From Aphis gossypii (lineage: Eukaryota > Arthropoda > Insecta > Hemiptera > Aphididae): a DNA stretch of 64,000 nt. A program made the position numbers and the translations under genes. The stretch is from positions 32,612,001 to 32,676,000 of the forward strand of contig NC_065532.1 in the NCBI RefSeq assembly GCF_020184175.1. The letters are read 5' to 3'. Every line of letters starts with the position of its first letter. Position 1 is the stretch's first letter. Below, one piece after another: positions 36,601-51,150 of the stretch. Under the pieces are notes generated by a model. That model had not been told where the DNA came from, made no database searches, and saw only the letters and a program-made list of their open reading frames with translations.

Positions 36601-38297
36601 GTTTGAGTATAATATTTTATAGTATTATACTCGTATCTTCGAAATTGATAATTTTCGTTGTCATCAAACTAACAACACATATAAACACACATTTTTAACT
36701 AATTTGTCTGGCATTTTATTGTTAGGCGGTATATGCTGTATGCAAATTGCAAATTGCAAACGTCACTTAAAAGTTTAAGTTCTTAAATATCATTAAAAAT
36801 ATTTAAACTATTTTATTCACCAATTAATACAATTGATCTATGGTAATAATTATGCGTTTAATACTTAGATAATACACAATGTATTATCTAAGGTTTAATA
36901 TAATGTATACCGGTTCACCCATGACCCATAGATGGTAGGTACCAAAGGATACCAAGATAAAAGTATAGAACAATTATTCGTGACGACGTCAAACGCTATC
37001 GTCACTCTCGTCACGATAGGTATAATCAGATTTATTACTTTTTTTCACGAATTTAGGACTTTAATACGAATTTTAGCGCCACTGTTAGGTTACTATGTTT
37101 TTACAGTTATTAAAATCTCTAGTACCCGTGTCTCAAAAGTATAAATTAAAATACGTAATAAAGTCAAGGTAATAATTGTAAATAAATAAATGGTCACGTG
37201 TGTCCGGTGTATTATGTCAATGATTATTGATTATATATTTATATATTATAAAACCGTATTGAAAATATTGTTTCATAATTGTAAATATATGAATAGCCTA
37301 CATTCATTATAGATTAGAATGAAAATAACGTAACATAATATATATTATGTGAAATACACGTTTATGTAACGTTACAAATTTTAACCAATTATTATATATA
37401 CTTAAATATTCATGTCAATACATTTATAGTATTGGTAATTTGATAATTGTGATCTGTGTTATAAATGATAACTTTGGTTAGACACACTGCACACGTCCTC
37501 TTCTGCGACTATGAATCCTAATCACACATATAATGTGATTATATATTGTGATTATATTACATTACATTGTTGTGAATAGAATATTTAAAATAATACGAAT
37601 GATATTTAGTCAGTGTACCTACCTAGGTATCTAGCTACTTTATAACTAATATACTGAGTACATGTGATGTACAGCCCACGAACCGAGGCTACAGCAGAGA
37701 ATATTGTAGTCTGCTTGGATGTTTTATTCAGTTACAGGATAATTACCATTCAGACATTATACACATGAAAAAGTAACATAATTAAATAATAATATACGCA
37801 GTTCAGACTACAGAAACACGCAATACGTTTTTGTTAAACGTTAATGATAGTTAATAAACCGATTACATTTTAATTAAGATTTAGGTATACGTCATGTTAT
37901 TTTCATATATTTTCATTTATCGCATAGGCTAAAATTATAATTACATTACACAATATACATGTAGGGTTTGGAGCGATGAAGGTGAATAAACGGAAAGAAA
38001 AATTCATCGATTATTTCTTAACAAGGTTTATACTTATATCATAACATAGTTATTAAATAATTATTATTTACGTCGCTTAGAACAAAATATAATATTAATC
38101 TTAATAATAAATAACATTGGTCAGATATTCTACTGGTTGCAAATTCCATTTTTCGGTGATGCGTTTTATAATATTATTAAAAAAAAAAACTCATTACACC
38201 TACAATACAGTAAGAAAATACTATAATCCTACAACACAGGTCACAATGAAAAACTTAAGGTAAATTAAAAAAAAATGTATGATTTTGTTGGGAGAGT
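36601..38297. other. Gap between copy D and the takeout-like gene
   Basis: AT-rich. The open frame at 36932-37144 has no domain. The convergent 3' ends of copy D (plus strand) and the takeout-like gene (minus strand) fall at its two borders. Nothing else recognised. Confidence 0.4.
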
Positions 38298-40486
38298 TTA
38301 TTTGCGGTTGGGTGGGAACAGCTGGTCATAAGGAACCTCCAGGAACACTTGGTTGAGAATGGGTCTTGTGATCTTTTCGAAACCCTCTTCGGCATATGGC
38401 ATCATGATTTGGAATATCACTCTCCAAAATTGGTTAGCGAAGGTTAACGCCATTTGGCCTAGAATATTAATAATAACATCACGTATTATATTTTATGGAT
38501 AGCTTTCTCTTTACGATATTTAATCGCAATTCTGATGTATTCTGGTATAGTACTTACTCAATTCAGGACTTCCATTGATCATGTTGGTCGCGTATATTTT
38601 CATGTCTCCAATGTCTAATTTCATGCCAACGTCCTTGATACGCATGTAACGTTGTCCGTCCAATTCAACGGCATTGCCTTTTAACATCCACGAACCGGTC
38701 ACATCATCTATGCAAAAAAATTGAATTCAATGTTTTTACTATTTAATCAAATTTCAATAATTTGCTCATGAGTGATTTTATGCTTACAAGAAGTTACGTT
38801 GAATACGCCTTTGCCCATGAGTGGCATTTGGCCAATTCTTCCCTCGCCTTTAAATTTTCCATTAGAAATTACTTTTGGCATGTAAAAATCAACTTCTAAT
38901 TCTAATTGTTCTGGGTCTTCCACAAGTGATCTAAGACCAATATTTTTAATCAATTTAAAATGCACGAAATTAAAATATATATTTTTTAATTGCTAAATAT
39001 TTGATTTTTGATAATCAAATATTTTTATTTAATGCACAAAATAACTTTAAGGAGTAGAAAAACATAGTAGTTAATTGTTTATTTCTATAAAAAAATTATT
39101 ACCTGACATCGACGATTTTTATAGATCCTAAACCATGATTGTAAACATCTTTAAATAGAGCTTTTCCTTCGATTTGTGTAGCCTCAAAATGCATAAGATA
39201 TTCATTTAAATAGAATGGGTCCAAAGATGTGATATTTAACTGTGGAATTCCCTCTAAAAATTGTATGATTAATTGAATTATTTGTAAAGTAGTAAGTAGT
39301 AAAGTATGAAAATATTAACCTTTGCTGAATTTTGGGATCAAGTATTGAAGAGTTCTCTTTACACAACCACTGAAATCCTTATCATTTCTTTTGCATGGAT
39401 CAGAATAAGTTGCTGTAACAAAAAATGTACAAATAATTATATCAATTAGTTACTAAATATACTTGATGAATTATTCAGTTGAACGTCTTAAAGTTTAAGT
39501 ATAAATAATAATTAATAAGAAAAAATAATGTATTTATTAGTCGGTTTTCATATTTTTCATTTTTTAATTTAAAATAGCTCATTTAACTTTTCTATAATGT
39601 GTATAATATTATATTAATATGTTTCAAGCGTAATAATTAATAATCCATGGCTAAATCTTTATTTTAAATTACTATTATTATATTATTATCTCATCGAATG
39701 ATGCGTTTTGCGTGTATAATGTAATGATGTTTTTATTAGGTATACACATTTTTGTGTGTATATATATATTATATTGTACAGTAGTTGACCTTCAGGTAAA
39801 GTTTGTGCGTAGTATGATATATTATAATTGTACGTATAGACACCAGCCAGTACCAAGTCTCAACTAATCGAGTCTTGAGAGGACGTACACATAATTATTT
39901 ATGCTTCAGGGCCATACGCATCCGGACAAGTTAAAAAAAAACTAGCGTAATAAGAATTTATTATTATTTATTTCATAGTAAGTTTCCTTTGTAAAAGATA
40001 ATATGGAATAAATATTAGTTTAAACTTTAAAATTTAAATTAAATGTTGTTGTTACTTGTTACATACGTTTACTTTTTAAGCTAAATAATTATGTTCTTTG
40101 AACTAAAAAGAAACAATAAAATATAATAGACTTGAGCTTTCGCACACTATTCATGCTTTATTGTATAATAAACAACTTTTACTTGAAATTCACTTTCAAA
40201 TTGAATAAGTTATATTTATTACATTATATATATTATGGACAACCATATAGTCGTACCGCTTATGTATGTCGGTTATGTCTACCTATTTAAATGTTTTTGT
40301 GTTCGTTTTAATATTCTGTTCTTTTGATCACGTCTATAACCTGCGGTCATTGTTCCGTTCCTGCTAAATATATACCTATAATGAAAGTGTAACGCTACCT
40401 ACTGAGTTTACTTATATTATAACGACGGTGAAACCGTTAATTTTTTTACTTGTACGTCCTATTATAATATTTTATCATGGTAACTC

Positions 40487-40537
<51 letters not shown>

Positions 40538-42447
40538 AATATATGTGTGTGTGTGTAATATCGGTGAATGTGAAATTTCCCCTGCGATGACAACAATCAA
40601 TGCGTATAAATTTGTTTTTATATAGATTGATACGCGGTATTATAATATGGCTTGCACTTTTTCATTGCATTTGCATGAAATTTTATATTTTCACTGTCTT
40701 TTCTAGAGAACATTTAACAAACTCTCACCAGATTATAATTTTTAAAATGCGATAATATCTGCGTGTAAACTGCAAGGAAAAGGACGGTCGTGATTACCAA
40801 TTTACCGACACAGCTGCGTGCCAATTATTGTTGAACACTTGAACGACATGCATCTCAAACGAGTATAATTAAGTTCTTTTTAATCATAAAACGTTAATAC
40901 GTAAGTCGAATACAATACCGCACGATATAGTGTCTTGATTAGGATGTTTGGGTTGTACAGAAAAATTCAAACAATAAATAAATTATTAGTAATGATGATT
41001 TTTATATATATTAAATACACTGCACATAGGCCATATTCGAGTATATTTGATTAGTTTTAATGACACCTATGGCGAATTGGTTCCCAATTACTGAATTGGT
41101 TTCCGGGTAGTTTGCAGTTATTAGTTCCCAACTTTTTAGATTATAGCTGAAAAATGAATATGTAATATTGAACCTACAATGTATCACACGCAGATTCTTT
41201 ACCATTTTACACATACAGAGTGTCTATAGAATACGTATAATTATGGTTAACATGTCTGTCTGTAACTATAGCCAATTTCTGTACAAGTATAAGCAACAAG
41301 TTGTACATTGTGTCCGTTATAGAATATATAAATTATAAATTATGTTTTCTGTAAAACGATTCATAACAACTATTGGTTAGTTATGACTTTATGAGGTAAA
41401 TAAAAATTGAGTATATTTTTAGTCGAAAATCATACTGTTGTCAGATCTTAATATTATTAGCTATGGAAACCAATTTGAATCTATAATGTTAAGTAATATT
41501 TTTCTAAAACTAGTTCGTACACTTTATTTTAACTCAGAGACCGATTTCATATATTTCCTGTTTTAATAATCCAATATATTATGTATATTGTACATACATA
41601 ACATTATAACTGATTATAAATATATTATATAATATGTATAATAATGCATATTAAATCAGTATTTGTAGCTATTTATTTATTTTATAAAATCTTACTCAGT
41701 AAACGTTTAAATGTTTTTATAACTATGTCAAGTACACAAATTCAAAAACTGGATATTTTAAATATGAATAACTTATTCATTAAAATGTTTGAAAACAGAT
41801 TGCTGAGGCATAAATATAAAATAAGTATAAATTACTATACTTTAAAATATAGTCATACCTATAGCCTATACCTATAAATTATTTAAGTATTTCTATCGTA
41901 GAAACATTGAATTAATTTGAATATTTGTAATTATATACTTTATTGCTGTCCACTTTAATCATAAAATATACGTATTTCATATTATTCTAGGTATTATTGG
42001 TATCAATATTTTATAAAATGTATAAGTATTAAGTATTATAGTCAGTTATAGCTTATAATATATCTATATTATATTTAAAAAGTAAAATCATTTTTGTAAG
42101 TTTAACTTAATATTGTACTTATAAATGCAAATTATACAATATAATACTAGTTAAATACTATTTAATTTTTTTTTATTAAATTAATTTTATTACCTACATA
42201 TATTTTATTTGCAGTATACATGTTATTATATTCATTGAATTAAATATTGCAGTGAAAATTATTTAGTTGAGAAAATTATAACCGTTTTAATTCATAATTC
42301 ACAGCTTCACAATAAGTAACAACATATAAATATAAATATATAACTTATTATTGTGGTTAAGCTTTTGAATTTGCTAATGGTTTATGTATAGATAATATTT
42401 ATAGAAATCCAAATATTGGTACTAGGCAAATAATAATAATAATATAA

Positions 42448-42487
<40 letters not shown>

Positions 42488-43696
42488 CAGTTAAGATAAC
42501 ATTTAAATATTTAATAGACAAATAATTTAAATAATTTTTAAACGATAACATTTTTTGAAAACAAATAAAACCGGTTTCTAAGAAAACTCGATTGATTGTT
42601 TTACATGGGTATAGTGATCGAAGCTCAAATTTTAAAATAATAATGCAGTTTAAAAATTGATAATACATAACTACGGTTATGTGTGTTCGTTCAAGCGGCA
42701 GATAATAATAATTTACAGTAATATGAATACACCGATTCCGACTTCCGCACTCCCCGCGAAGACAGTAGACACAAAATGTTTAGTGTCTTTAATTTCGTAC
42801 AATTGTTTAAAGACCATGGTATACCACACGTAACGATAAATTATATAACATTGTTACATGGAATCGGTTATACCAGTTATTGAAAACTTGAAAGGAAAAC
42901 AATAAAAGAAAATTACAAAGATTGCGCCATCAGCATATTACAGTGATATCATTATTTATTATTATTTATTTTGTGGATTTTAATGACACCTCTCTTTTAA
43001 TAAAATATTATTATAATAATGAAAACATGTGCCTATAGACTAATAACAAAAGTAATAACTATAATTTAAAAATTATTATGATATAATGAATAAATAACAA
43101 TAGATCAAGTTACACAAGGAACAATTTATGATAAAAATAGAACATTATACGTGAATAGTCCTCAATACCCACAAAGTAGTATAATAAAATATTATAATAT
43201 ATTAACATGATACCTGCAATGATGTTTTAATATTTCTGTCAAAATTGTATTTTACACAATTAATAAAAAAAAAAAAAACTATTTAAGTTTTAAAAATTAC
43301 GAGGAAAAGCTTAAAAAATCTAACATCAACAAAACTCAAAATTTCCAAAATATTTCAATATTAATAATATATCTCTAGTAAGAAAAAATAGAAAATTCTA
43401 AAAATAATTAAACTTTGCTTAGGTATTGTTTTTGAACACACTTTAATATTTGTGACTTGTATACACTATACATGACACAATGTGTATATTCGCTAATGAC
43501 CGTCGGTGTTTAAGCTAATATATATATTTTTTTTTCATATAAATGTAAATATTTACCTAAGGTATATCTACGATTGTATAATACGTGTCTGTTTAAAATG
43601 TGTATACTTACGCAATTCGACGCCGCCTGTCCTGATGATCGCCGCCCTAGCGACCGCGGAAAACGCGGCCAGTAAAAGTATGACTGCGTTGCGCAT
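38298..43696 (-). CDS. Takeout/JHBP-domain secreted protein
   Basis: Takeout/JHBP proteins are secreted carriers of small hydrophobic ligands such as juvenile hormone. Six exons, 43612-43696, 39320-39412, 39103-39253, 38788-38930, 38558-38707 and 38298-38458 (phases 1, 1, 2, 1, 1), encode 260 residues, normal for the family. Exon 1 is a signal peptide, MRNAVILLLAAFSAVARA. C35 and C45 flank the PCKRNDKDFSGC segment, the conserved N-terminal disulfide pair. Further recognisable blocks are SLDPFYLNEY, a V-R-S-L-V-E-D-P segment followed by an acidic strand, MPLMGKGVFNVT, GSWMLKGNAVELDG and a C-terminal amphipathic helix ending in LFPPNRK. Intron 1 is 4.2 kb, the others short. A TATAAAGC box lies about 100 bases upstream of the ATG. 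The ligand cannot be told from sequence. Confidence 0.93.
40490..40533. repeat. Long TA microsatellite in takeout-like intron 1
   Basis: About 22 uninterrupted TA units followed by a (GT)n run to about 40556. Confidence 0.9.
42451..42482. repeat. TA microsatellite
   Basis: About 15 TA units in intron 1 of the takeout-like gene. The overlapping minus-strand open frame at 42399-42668 is an artefact of this tract. Confidence 0.85.
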
Positions 43697-43794
43697 ATTA
43701 TTGTTGCAGTACAAAGTGATTATTTACTAGGCGTGTGTATGTGTTGCGCACGAAAGACGGTCGAGCAATACGCGAGCCGTCAGACTCCTAGTCA

Positions 43795-43802
43795 GCTTTA
43801 TA
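43795..43802 (-). promoter_or_regulatory. TATA box of the takeout-like gene
   Basis: On the minus strand TATAAAGC lies about 100 bases upstream of the ATG at 43696, in a CG-richer stretch. The expected start site is near 43770. Consensus match only. Confidence 0.5.
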
Positions 43803-44908
43803 GACGAGCCTCGAGTTCTTGGAGGGAAAGTGTACACATAATAACATTTCATCGAGTCGTATGGGAAGGAGCATAATGCCAATCCGATACGTTTTCGTAG
43901 TTGGATAATATAATAATTTATACACACATATATATATATATTTATAGATGGGTGATTATTTTTATCATCGAAACTTCACGGTAGTACGCTATTTTTGAAA
44001 AAAAAAAGTTAGTAAATATACGATTTTCGTATAAACTTAATTCTGTTATTTCGACTACCATTAGCTATATTAACACTGCGCTTTGTATTATTTTAAGATG
44101 ATTTTTTTAATTTTGAAGACAAACTAATGTGATTAGGGGTGCCCGACAAAACTTAAAGGTAGTGTAAAAGTTACAAACTTACAAGAGCGAAGCAAGACTA
44201 CCAATGAACCACTGACCAACTCCTTGTAACGCGCATTTTCACTTCAAAAATGTAACCGAATAGAAAAATTCCTAGGATTTTTCCACAGAGTATTATGTCG
44301 AAGAGACCAGTATGTCGATCAGATTTAAATTATATTCAGGAAACAATATAATTGTCCAAAATCCTGCAAAAAAAGTTAAGGTATTTTTAGTTTGTATTTA
44401 CTTGCAGGAAATTAGTTGGTTGGTATACTATACATTATGCTTAGAGTTGTATATTATTTCGTCTATTAAATTACAAAATTGCTTAAAATAACATAACGCA
44501 ATATTAACTATGTAGTAGTCTGTAATTACAATAACAGAATTGAATTTACCAAAAAATTGTATACCAAATTTTTGTTTTTTCAAACATTTTAAGTTTCTGA
44601 TTTCAAAATGATTTATAAAAACTGTATTGTGATCATATATGCTATTATATTCCTTAACCTACTGCACTTTTCTACTTCGACGGTTGTTTATTTATTGTTT
44701 AAAGGAATATTTTAATATTTTTAAAATACATTTACACCTTATTTTTAGAGTTTTTAATGTTATAACATCCTACTCTTAGGCTTATAGATACATCTCTTGT
44801 GGTGTTCAACGTTGTCAAACGAGTTTATGCAGCATTGCAGTTGCGATCAATAACCGTAGAAAAAACAAACTGACGTACAAGATACGAATTGCGTAAGAAC
44901 AATTACAG

Positions 44909-44916
44909 TATAAATA
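44909..44916 (+). promoter_or_regulatory. Orphan TATA box
   Basis: CAGTATAAATAAG lies in a locally CG-richer 150-base patch resembling the promoters of genes A and D, but no coding exon could be linked to it on the plus strand. Low certainty. Confidence 0.25.
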
Positions 44917-45089
44917 AGTTTCTAACAGTTGTTAGTGTTATTACAAACACAAATTCGACCACGATTACGAACGAGTTACCTGGTATTAGGTATATATAAT
45001 ATTATTATACCAACTAGTATATTGAAATAAATAATATATTTTTATTTTAGAAATTTGTTACTGTTACTTTTATAGTTTTATATAGTTAT

Positions 45090-45310
45090 CCTGTAGGTGT
45101 CGCCAGAATTTTTATCAAGGGGTTGCATAGTGCATGGTATAGGTACACTGATTTCCAATTCTTTTATATATTATATAATATTATAAACTATTATTTTTTG
45201 AAAACCCAGGGGGGTACAAGACACGAGTGCACCACCTTGCACCCCTTCAGCCCCCACGGCGCTTATGATTACCTATATACTTACTAAAACGCCTATCGCG
45301 GCCTAGCTAA
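45090..45310. repeat. G/C-run transposon-like fragment
   Basis: Starts near GGTGTCGCCAG (45095) and contains CCCAGGGGGGTACAAG and TGCACCCCTTCAGCCCCC before GGCGCTTATG. The composition differs sharply from the flanks and resembles degenerate DNA-transposon ends. Inverted complementarity of the two borders is weak. Confidence 0.35.
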
Positions 45311-45827
45311 AGCCCCCTCCCCACCACCATATATTGATATAAAAAAATAATTTCTAAAATATTAAATAATGATGTATCATATTATGTTAAAAAATCATTC
45401 TATATTATACGATTATTGTTTACTCACAGGCGCGCATAGGCACATAATTATTAATTATATTATAATATTTCCTGGTTCCGGTTCTGAAGATACAGGAAGT
45501 AAATATATCGCGTATAACTTCACTATAGTCTATAGTGCACACTTGCACATCTCGAGGTCTCAGAAAGTGTTACAGACACGGAAAAGTATGTTTGGTCATA
45601 CATACACAAAATCGAGTACACAATGTTTATAATAAAAAAAAAACATATTTAATTAATAATATTATACTTAGTCAGGGCTTTAAGTGGCAAAAAATGACGA
45701 GGGAGGAGGAGAAACCATAATATTTTTTAAACATTCCATCATAAATATTTATATTTCAATAATACTAACCGCATCTAATTTCAGTTAAAATACAATTAAT
45801 TCTGTACTATATTATGTTCTCATTTAA

Positions 45828-45875
45828 ATATATATATATATATATATATAAAATAAATAAATAAATAAATAAATA
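45828..45875. repeat. TA then AAAT microsatellite
   Basis: A (TA)n tract passes into (AAAT)n at about 45851. It creates a spurious hydrophobic open frame at 45824-46132 on the minus strand. Confidence 0.85.
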
Positions 45876-47981
45876 TGTATATATATTAGGTACATTAAAA
45901 AAAAAAATAATAATATACTTAATCTAACATAACCTTGTACTAGATACCTATGAAATAATACTGTAATATTAAAGTGTATTTTTAAAGTCACTCTAAAGTT
46001 TATACATATAACATAGACATACAAAAACTTTGAATATGGGTTGTTAGTAATTTTTCGTACTTTTTTTTGAAATGTATGTAAAATATTGATGTTTTCATAA
46101 TATTCTTGATGTTTCAGAAATAAAAAAAGCATTATATTATAATATTATGGTATGGCAGTGATACGAATAACGCATATCCCTTTTATAAAGATTGAAACTG
46201 CAAATACCAAATTGCAATGCGGAACCGATGTACAATGCCATAGAAAAATAAAAGTCGAAAATTATTTTATTCAAAACACGAGTAGGTACTTATACGAAAT
46301 TTATGAAAAATACAAAATAATGCATTATATTATGCATATTTCAAACAAATAGTAAAATAAAATTTCATAATTTGAGTCTCTGGTGCATAAAAAAATCTGT
46401 AGCTCACTTAGCTATTTTTATCTGTATCAGTATTAGTATAATAATTAATAAATGCAATACAATTTGAACCCTGGTTATTATAAATTTAGTTATATGAATT
46501 TATCTTATTTCGAATTCGCTGTTGATTTCCAATATAATAATTAGATTATATTTGTAATTTCTAGACTTGAAAACGCACAATATCTATACAATTCCTATAT
46601 AGCTATTCACTATATACTTTTGAACTATATCATAATATAGGTTGACAGGTATTATGATAAGTATAGTAAAAGTATATCTTAATATAGTTTATATTTTTTA
46701 CCTCTTACGAATAGTTGCACTCAATCTTGCGCTATAGGTACACTTAAATATGACAACGATTTTCATCGCGGAGAAAGCAGCAGTCGGCAGATGAAATATA
46801 AATACCGCTTCACGTATGACATATAGAGTAAATTATGTTTCTAATTAATTGTTTCTAATCTATAAAATAATTATATAGCTGAAGTTTATTTTTATGCTTT
46901 TGATTTATGAATCATGAATATACTAGTAACTAGTTAGTTGTTAAAGCTAATAATTATAAAATATTTATTTTAATATTTTTTAATTTTGTTTATAAACAGT
47001 ATTAAATTCAAAAAGACATAATGAATAGAAGTTTTTCAGTAAATGACAATCGCACAATTACAATCAATTAAGTTTAAAATTTCTCTCATAAATATATAGT
47101 ACCTAATTCAGAATTATAAGCTACACTCAAATTTCTTGAATTTATGAGTCATATTCTTACAGTGAAAATTATAGTAGTATAATCCCTTGAAAACATAAAA
47201 ATTTTGAATACATTTTGCTCGTTATCATACAAAATCTATTAGCACAATAGGTATTGGTAGAAAAGTCCAAGGACATGTATCTGATTTCCGGAAGTTACTG
47301 TTAGGAAAAAAAAGAAGATTAAGTTAATTTAAAAAAATATTATATTCAAATATGAGACCAGGTTAGTAATTAAAAAAAAAAAAATTTATAAACATACAAA
47401 AATTAATTGTATCTGATCATGTGTATTACCTATAGTATATTGTTTAGTGTTGAAACTCTTGAATGTTTAGCATTTATTATAAATAAATAAAACAAAACCA
47501 ATTGTATTATTCCTATTATTATAACTTGATTTTATTACTATTACTAGCTCTAAACATCAAAATTTCATTTAAGACACATGTTGTGCGTCTTATAAATCTC
47601 TTGTTTTTAATTTTTATCTTTTGGCTTTTTCGAAGATAGAGTGAGTTCATATTGCATGTATATAGTACCTACTGTATTGAATTGCCCAGAAATGCGTCCT
47701 TGGTTTGCAGTTAAGATATGTATCTATGAATTATTTTCAAAAAAGTTAGTTTATGTGATCAGCCATATTAAACAAAAATCATTAGATTTTATTTTTACAA
47801 TTTTCAAGGAAGTTAAACTGATAATGCTAAAACTTACAATTATTTGAATATAATATGAGTACTTGTATAATACGTATACAATACGTGTAAATGTGAAATT
47901 GTTTAACAAAATCTCAAATATCAGATATTTGAAACTATTTTGATTCTTAACATATAAAATAAGTTATAATATTTATTGCTA

Positions 47982-48003
47982 TTGTTGTTGTTGTTGTTGT
48001 TGT
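47982..48003. repeat. TTG microsatellite
   Basis: About seven TTG units in intergenic DNA. Seen directly. Confidence 0.8.
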
Positions 48004-51000
48004 TATCAATTTATACAATAATTAGGCTTGTGGTAAGATTAGTTTGTAAAATTGTCAGGTTTATTTCCTTGAAGTAAAAGTAAAAACACGAATAAATGAA
48101 TGTGTACACATGCTGATTGACCACATATAGTGATATTGTATTTAAAATATATAGGTAGGTATATAGCGTAGATATTGAACATCGTAAAATAAATTATATA
48201 TATATTATTATAAAACTTTTCTTGAATAATTAAAGTCCTTGAGTAATTAGATAATAGCTTTATTATTGGTATAATAATAATGGTTAAAAAACCGGAGTAA
48301 TTAACTATGTGAACATATTGTGAACGAAAAATGAATAATTAAACCAATAAGATGAATTTGTTTGATTGAAAGTACAATTTTAAATACATTTTTATTGTAG
48401 ATTAGTCTAAGTTATCGATTATGACTTAACAAGTTAAAAATACTATAATATATAAAAATAAATCCTTTTTTAAATGACTTTTTTTTCATTTTCAGTACAT
48501 ATTTTTAAGTTTATCGGGTCATATATAAGCGCATATTTTATTGCTTTATAGTGCTATATAAGTCCTAAACCCTGGTTACTACCTTCTTAGTGTTATTTGT
48601 CAATGGCATCATATTTTATCGTGCTTAATGTATTCATATATACTATACTAACTCAGCACGGTGTGAAGTGTGGGTAAGTAACTTCTGACATACTTAATCG
48701 GTTTTACGTGCATTTTTAGTCAAATTATGTGTATGGTCAGAACCGACTGTTTAATTATTTTGAATGACAGAAAGAATAATATGTTGTATTACTGATTTAA
48801 AGTATTTCAAATTAGCTACATATTATATGAAAACATTAATTGGTAAACGGTTTAAATGTTTTAGAAAGCCCACACTGATGCTTGTAACATCAACACTCAG
48901 AGGGGGGCTTAAAAAAATTATTTTTCATCATTTCCCACTGATGACAAAATATTTTTACATTGAAATTAATAGAATTAAAAATTAATAAACTTTGGTCTTC
49001 AAAATTTGAGGTATTAAAGTGGCTTTTTCTTAATTTAGAAAGAAGAAAAGAAATCTTAGCCGTCAATCATAAACCTGAACTTGCTAATTAATGTCAAATA
49101 AAAGTCCAAGTTATATTTGATTAATGAAACAGCTTAACCGAAATTTTATCTGTTAAAGACAGTAGATTTTGGAATTTTGACCATTTTTGGATCTACTTTA
49201 TACTTACTTCTGTGAGCAAACATTTTCCAAAATAAACTTCATTAAAATAAACTAATAAACCAATTTAATTATGTTACCCTTGATATTTATTTGAATTTGA
49301 AAACCACAAATTACTCTCTAGATCTAAAAATATTTTGATTAAAAATTCATCAATAGAGATTCCAATAGTTTCTTATGTAAAAATTAATAAAATAAAAAAA
49401 TGTATAAAAGATTTTTTTAGAGTAAGAATTAATATAATGTATTATGTATAATATGGTTATAGTGTTAAACTGTACAACAACAAAAAAAAGTTTGTTCAAA
49501 CCTGTGCAAATCTTTGGACATCATGTTTTTATAATTTTTTATTTTTAAAAAAATTACTCATTACTACGAAAAAGTTGTTCAGAGATAGACAATTATAGAC
49601 AATTTTGCTCCAGAATTTGTAATAAAAAATAAATTATGAGATTCAAAAAGATTATACATCGATTCTTCTCAACGATATTGAGGTACCAATAAGAAAGTTA
49701 TAAATCGATTGTGCAGACGATATTACAGAGGTCAAAATATGACGTCTTGACTCTTAACCAATTAAGTAAAGTAATTCACATAGGTATTATGCCTGTGCAT
49801 TTACGAGGTTCCCCCAATATCAACTATTGCTCGAATTTTGTAAGGCTTTTTTTTTACTAGAACTTGACTTTAAATTATATTTACATTTATTCGTGTATTA
49901 GCTATACTACATTAATTTTGGTTTACGTTTCTTAAAACGCGACTCCCTTATCCAACTCTTGTGATGCACAGTTTGAAACTAATAGACCAAAAGTAATTTG
50001 TAATAATTTCAAATTTTAATCTAATTCATATAATTCAAGAGACTTTGTAAATCATCTTTATTCGTTAAGTGATCAAAATGTAGTAATATAAAGTAGGTAC
50101 CTCATTATAGGTCAGATTTTAAAGCATAATAAGCAATTAAAAAAGCAAAAAAGAAGCATATTAATTTTTAAAAAAGCATCACCAAAAATTAAAATAAATC
50201 AATTATAAAAATGAATGGAAAAATTTGAAATATAAATTTAAATAAAAGAATAATTAATTACCATGTATTTTTCTAGATTTGCAGTACCTAGTGAAACTGA
50301 CTCACTAAATCTTAAATGTTGGAATGGTCGATATCGATGTTATAGGCATACTGACCGAACAGGTACTTCAGTGCGCCCGGCGCAGGCTATGTATAAATCG
50401 ATAGCTATACGTTTAATATAGTATTTAATAAACAACCCGATAACGAAAACAATAATGATCCAATATCCGCATATTGGGTTTTTACATTTCTTGTTATTTT
50501 TTTTATTAAAATAGCATAATACACATATTATAAAAAATTCACAGCTGGAATAATTGAAAAAAGCAATACTTATAAAAACAACAAAAAAAGAAGCATATGC
50601 TTTAAAATCCGAGCCCTACCATAAGCTACCTAAAAGTATAAAAAATACTTACAGGTATATAATTTTTTAAAAACATTTGAAGTAGTTTAAATCAAATAAC
50701 AGGATGAATCTGTCAGTACTTATATTATATATATAGGTATAATAATATATTGTGTTATTTTGGTATACGTATTATGTTTAAATACTATTCTTCTAGATTT
50801 TTCATAATATCTATACAATAAAAAATAACGCATACTATTCATATTATATTATGATATGATAACTTTAAATCATTTATTTTAAATTTCTACTAAGAGGTAT
50901 GAATTAATACTTATTTAATGTTTTAAACAATACAAGGTACTAAAAAAAAAATTTTTATTTTAGATTTTAAATATTATCATACTAAACATTTCTTAAAATA

Positions 51001-51124
51001 TCAAAATACTAACTAGTAATAAACAACCAGCTAAAGCATATAATAAACTTATAAATAACAAAGAATATAATTAAACAATTTTAATAAATTAAACTGTATA
51101 AGTGTACATTTATATTACCTACAT

Positions 51125-51130
51125 TTTATT
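51125..51130 (-). terminator. Poly(A) signal after the candidate terminal exon
   Basis: AATAAA on the minus strand, about 20 bases past the stop at 51151, which supports the exon above. Confidence 0.45.
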
Positions 51131-51150
51131 TCAAAAATATTAAATGCTCT

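Larger units (their letters stand above)
43804..51120. other. Long intergenic, repeat-bearing stretch
   Basis: No gene could be supported across about 7 kb. Visible items: a TATAAATA-containing promoter-like patch at about 44810-44990; G/C-run repeat fragments at 45090-45310; a CAGGGCTTTAAGTGGC hAT-like start at 45673; TA and AAAT tracts at 45828-45875; a TTG tract at 47982-48003; and a degenerate repeat rich in AAAAAGCAT words at about 50115-50625. The open frames at 46152-46352 and 48764-48985 have no recognisable domain. Confidence 0.4.

Noticed and set aside
40490..40556. Possible regulatory array
   Set aside because: Plain TA and GT microsatellite.
42399..42668. Hydrophobic minus-strand frame resembling a membrane protein
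   Set aside because: Its hydrophobic core is the translated TA microsatellite inside an intron.
45824..46132. Minus-strand frame with a very hydrophobic end
   Set aside because: Translation of TA and AAAT repeats.
46152..46352. Plus-strand frame with two cysteines, considered as a small effector
   Set aside because: No signal peptide and no splice or promoter context; likely chance.
48764..48985. Plus-strand frame of 73 residues, considered as a hAT transposase fragment
   Set aside because: No catalytic or dimerisation motif could be matched, and no flanking repeats were found.
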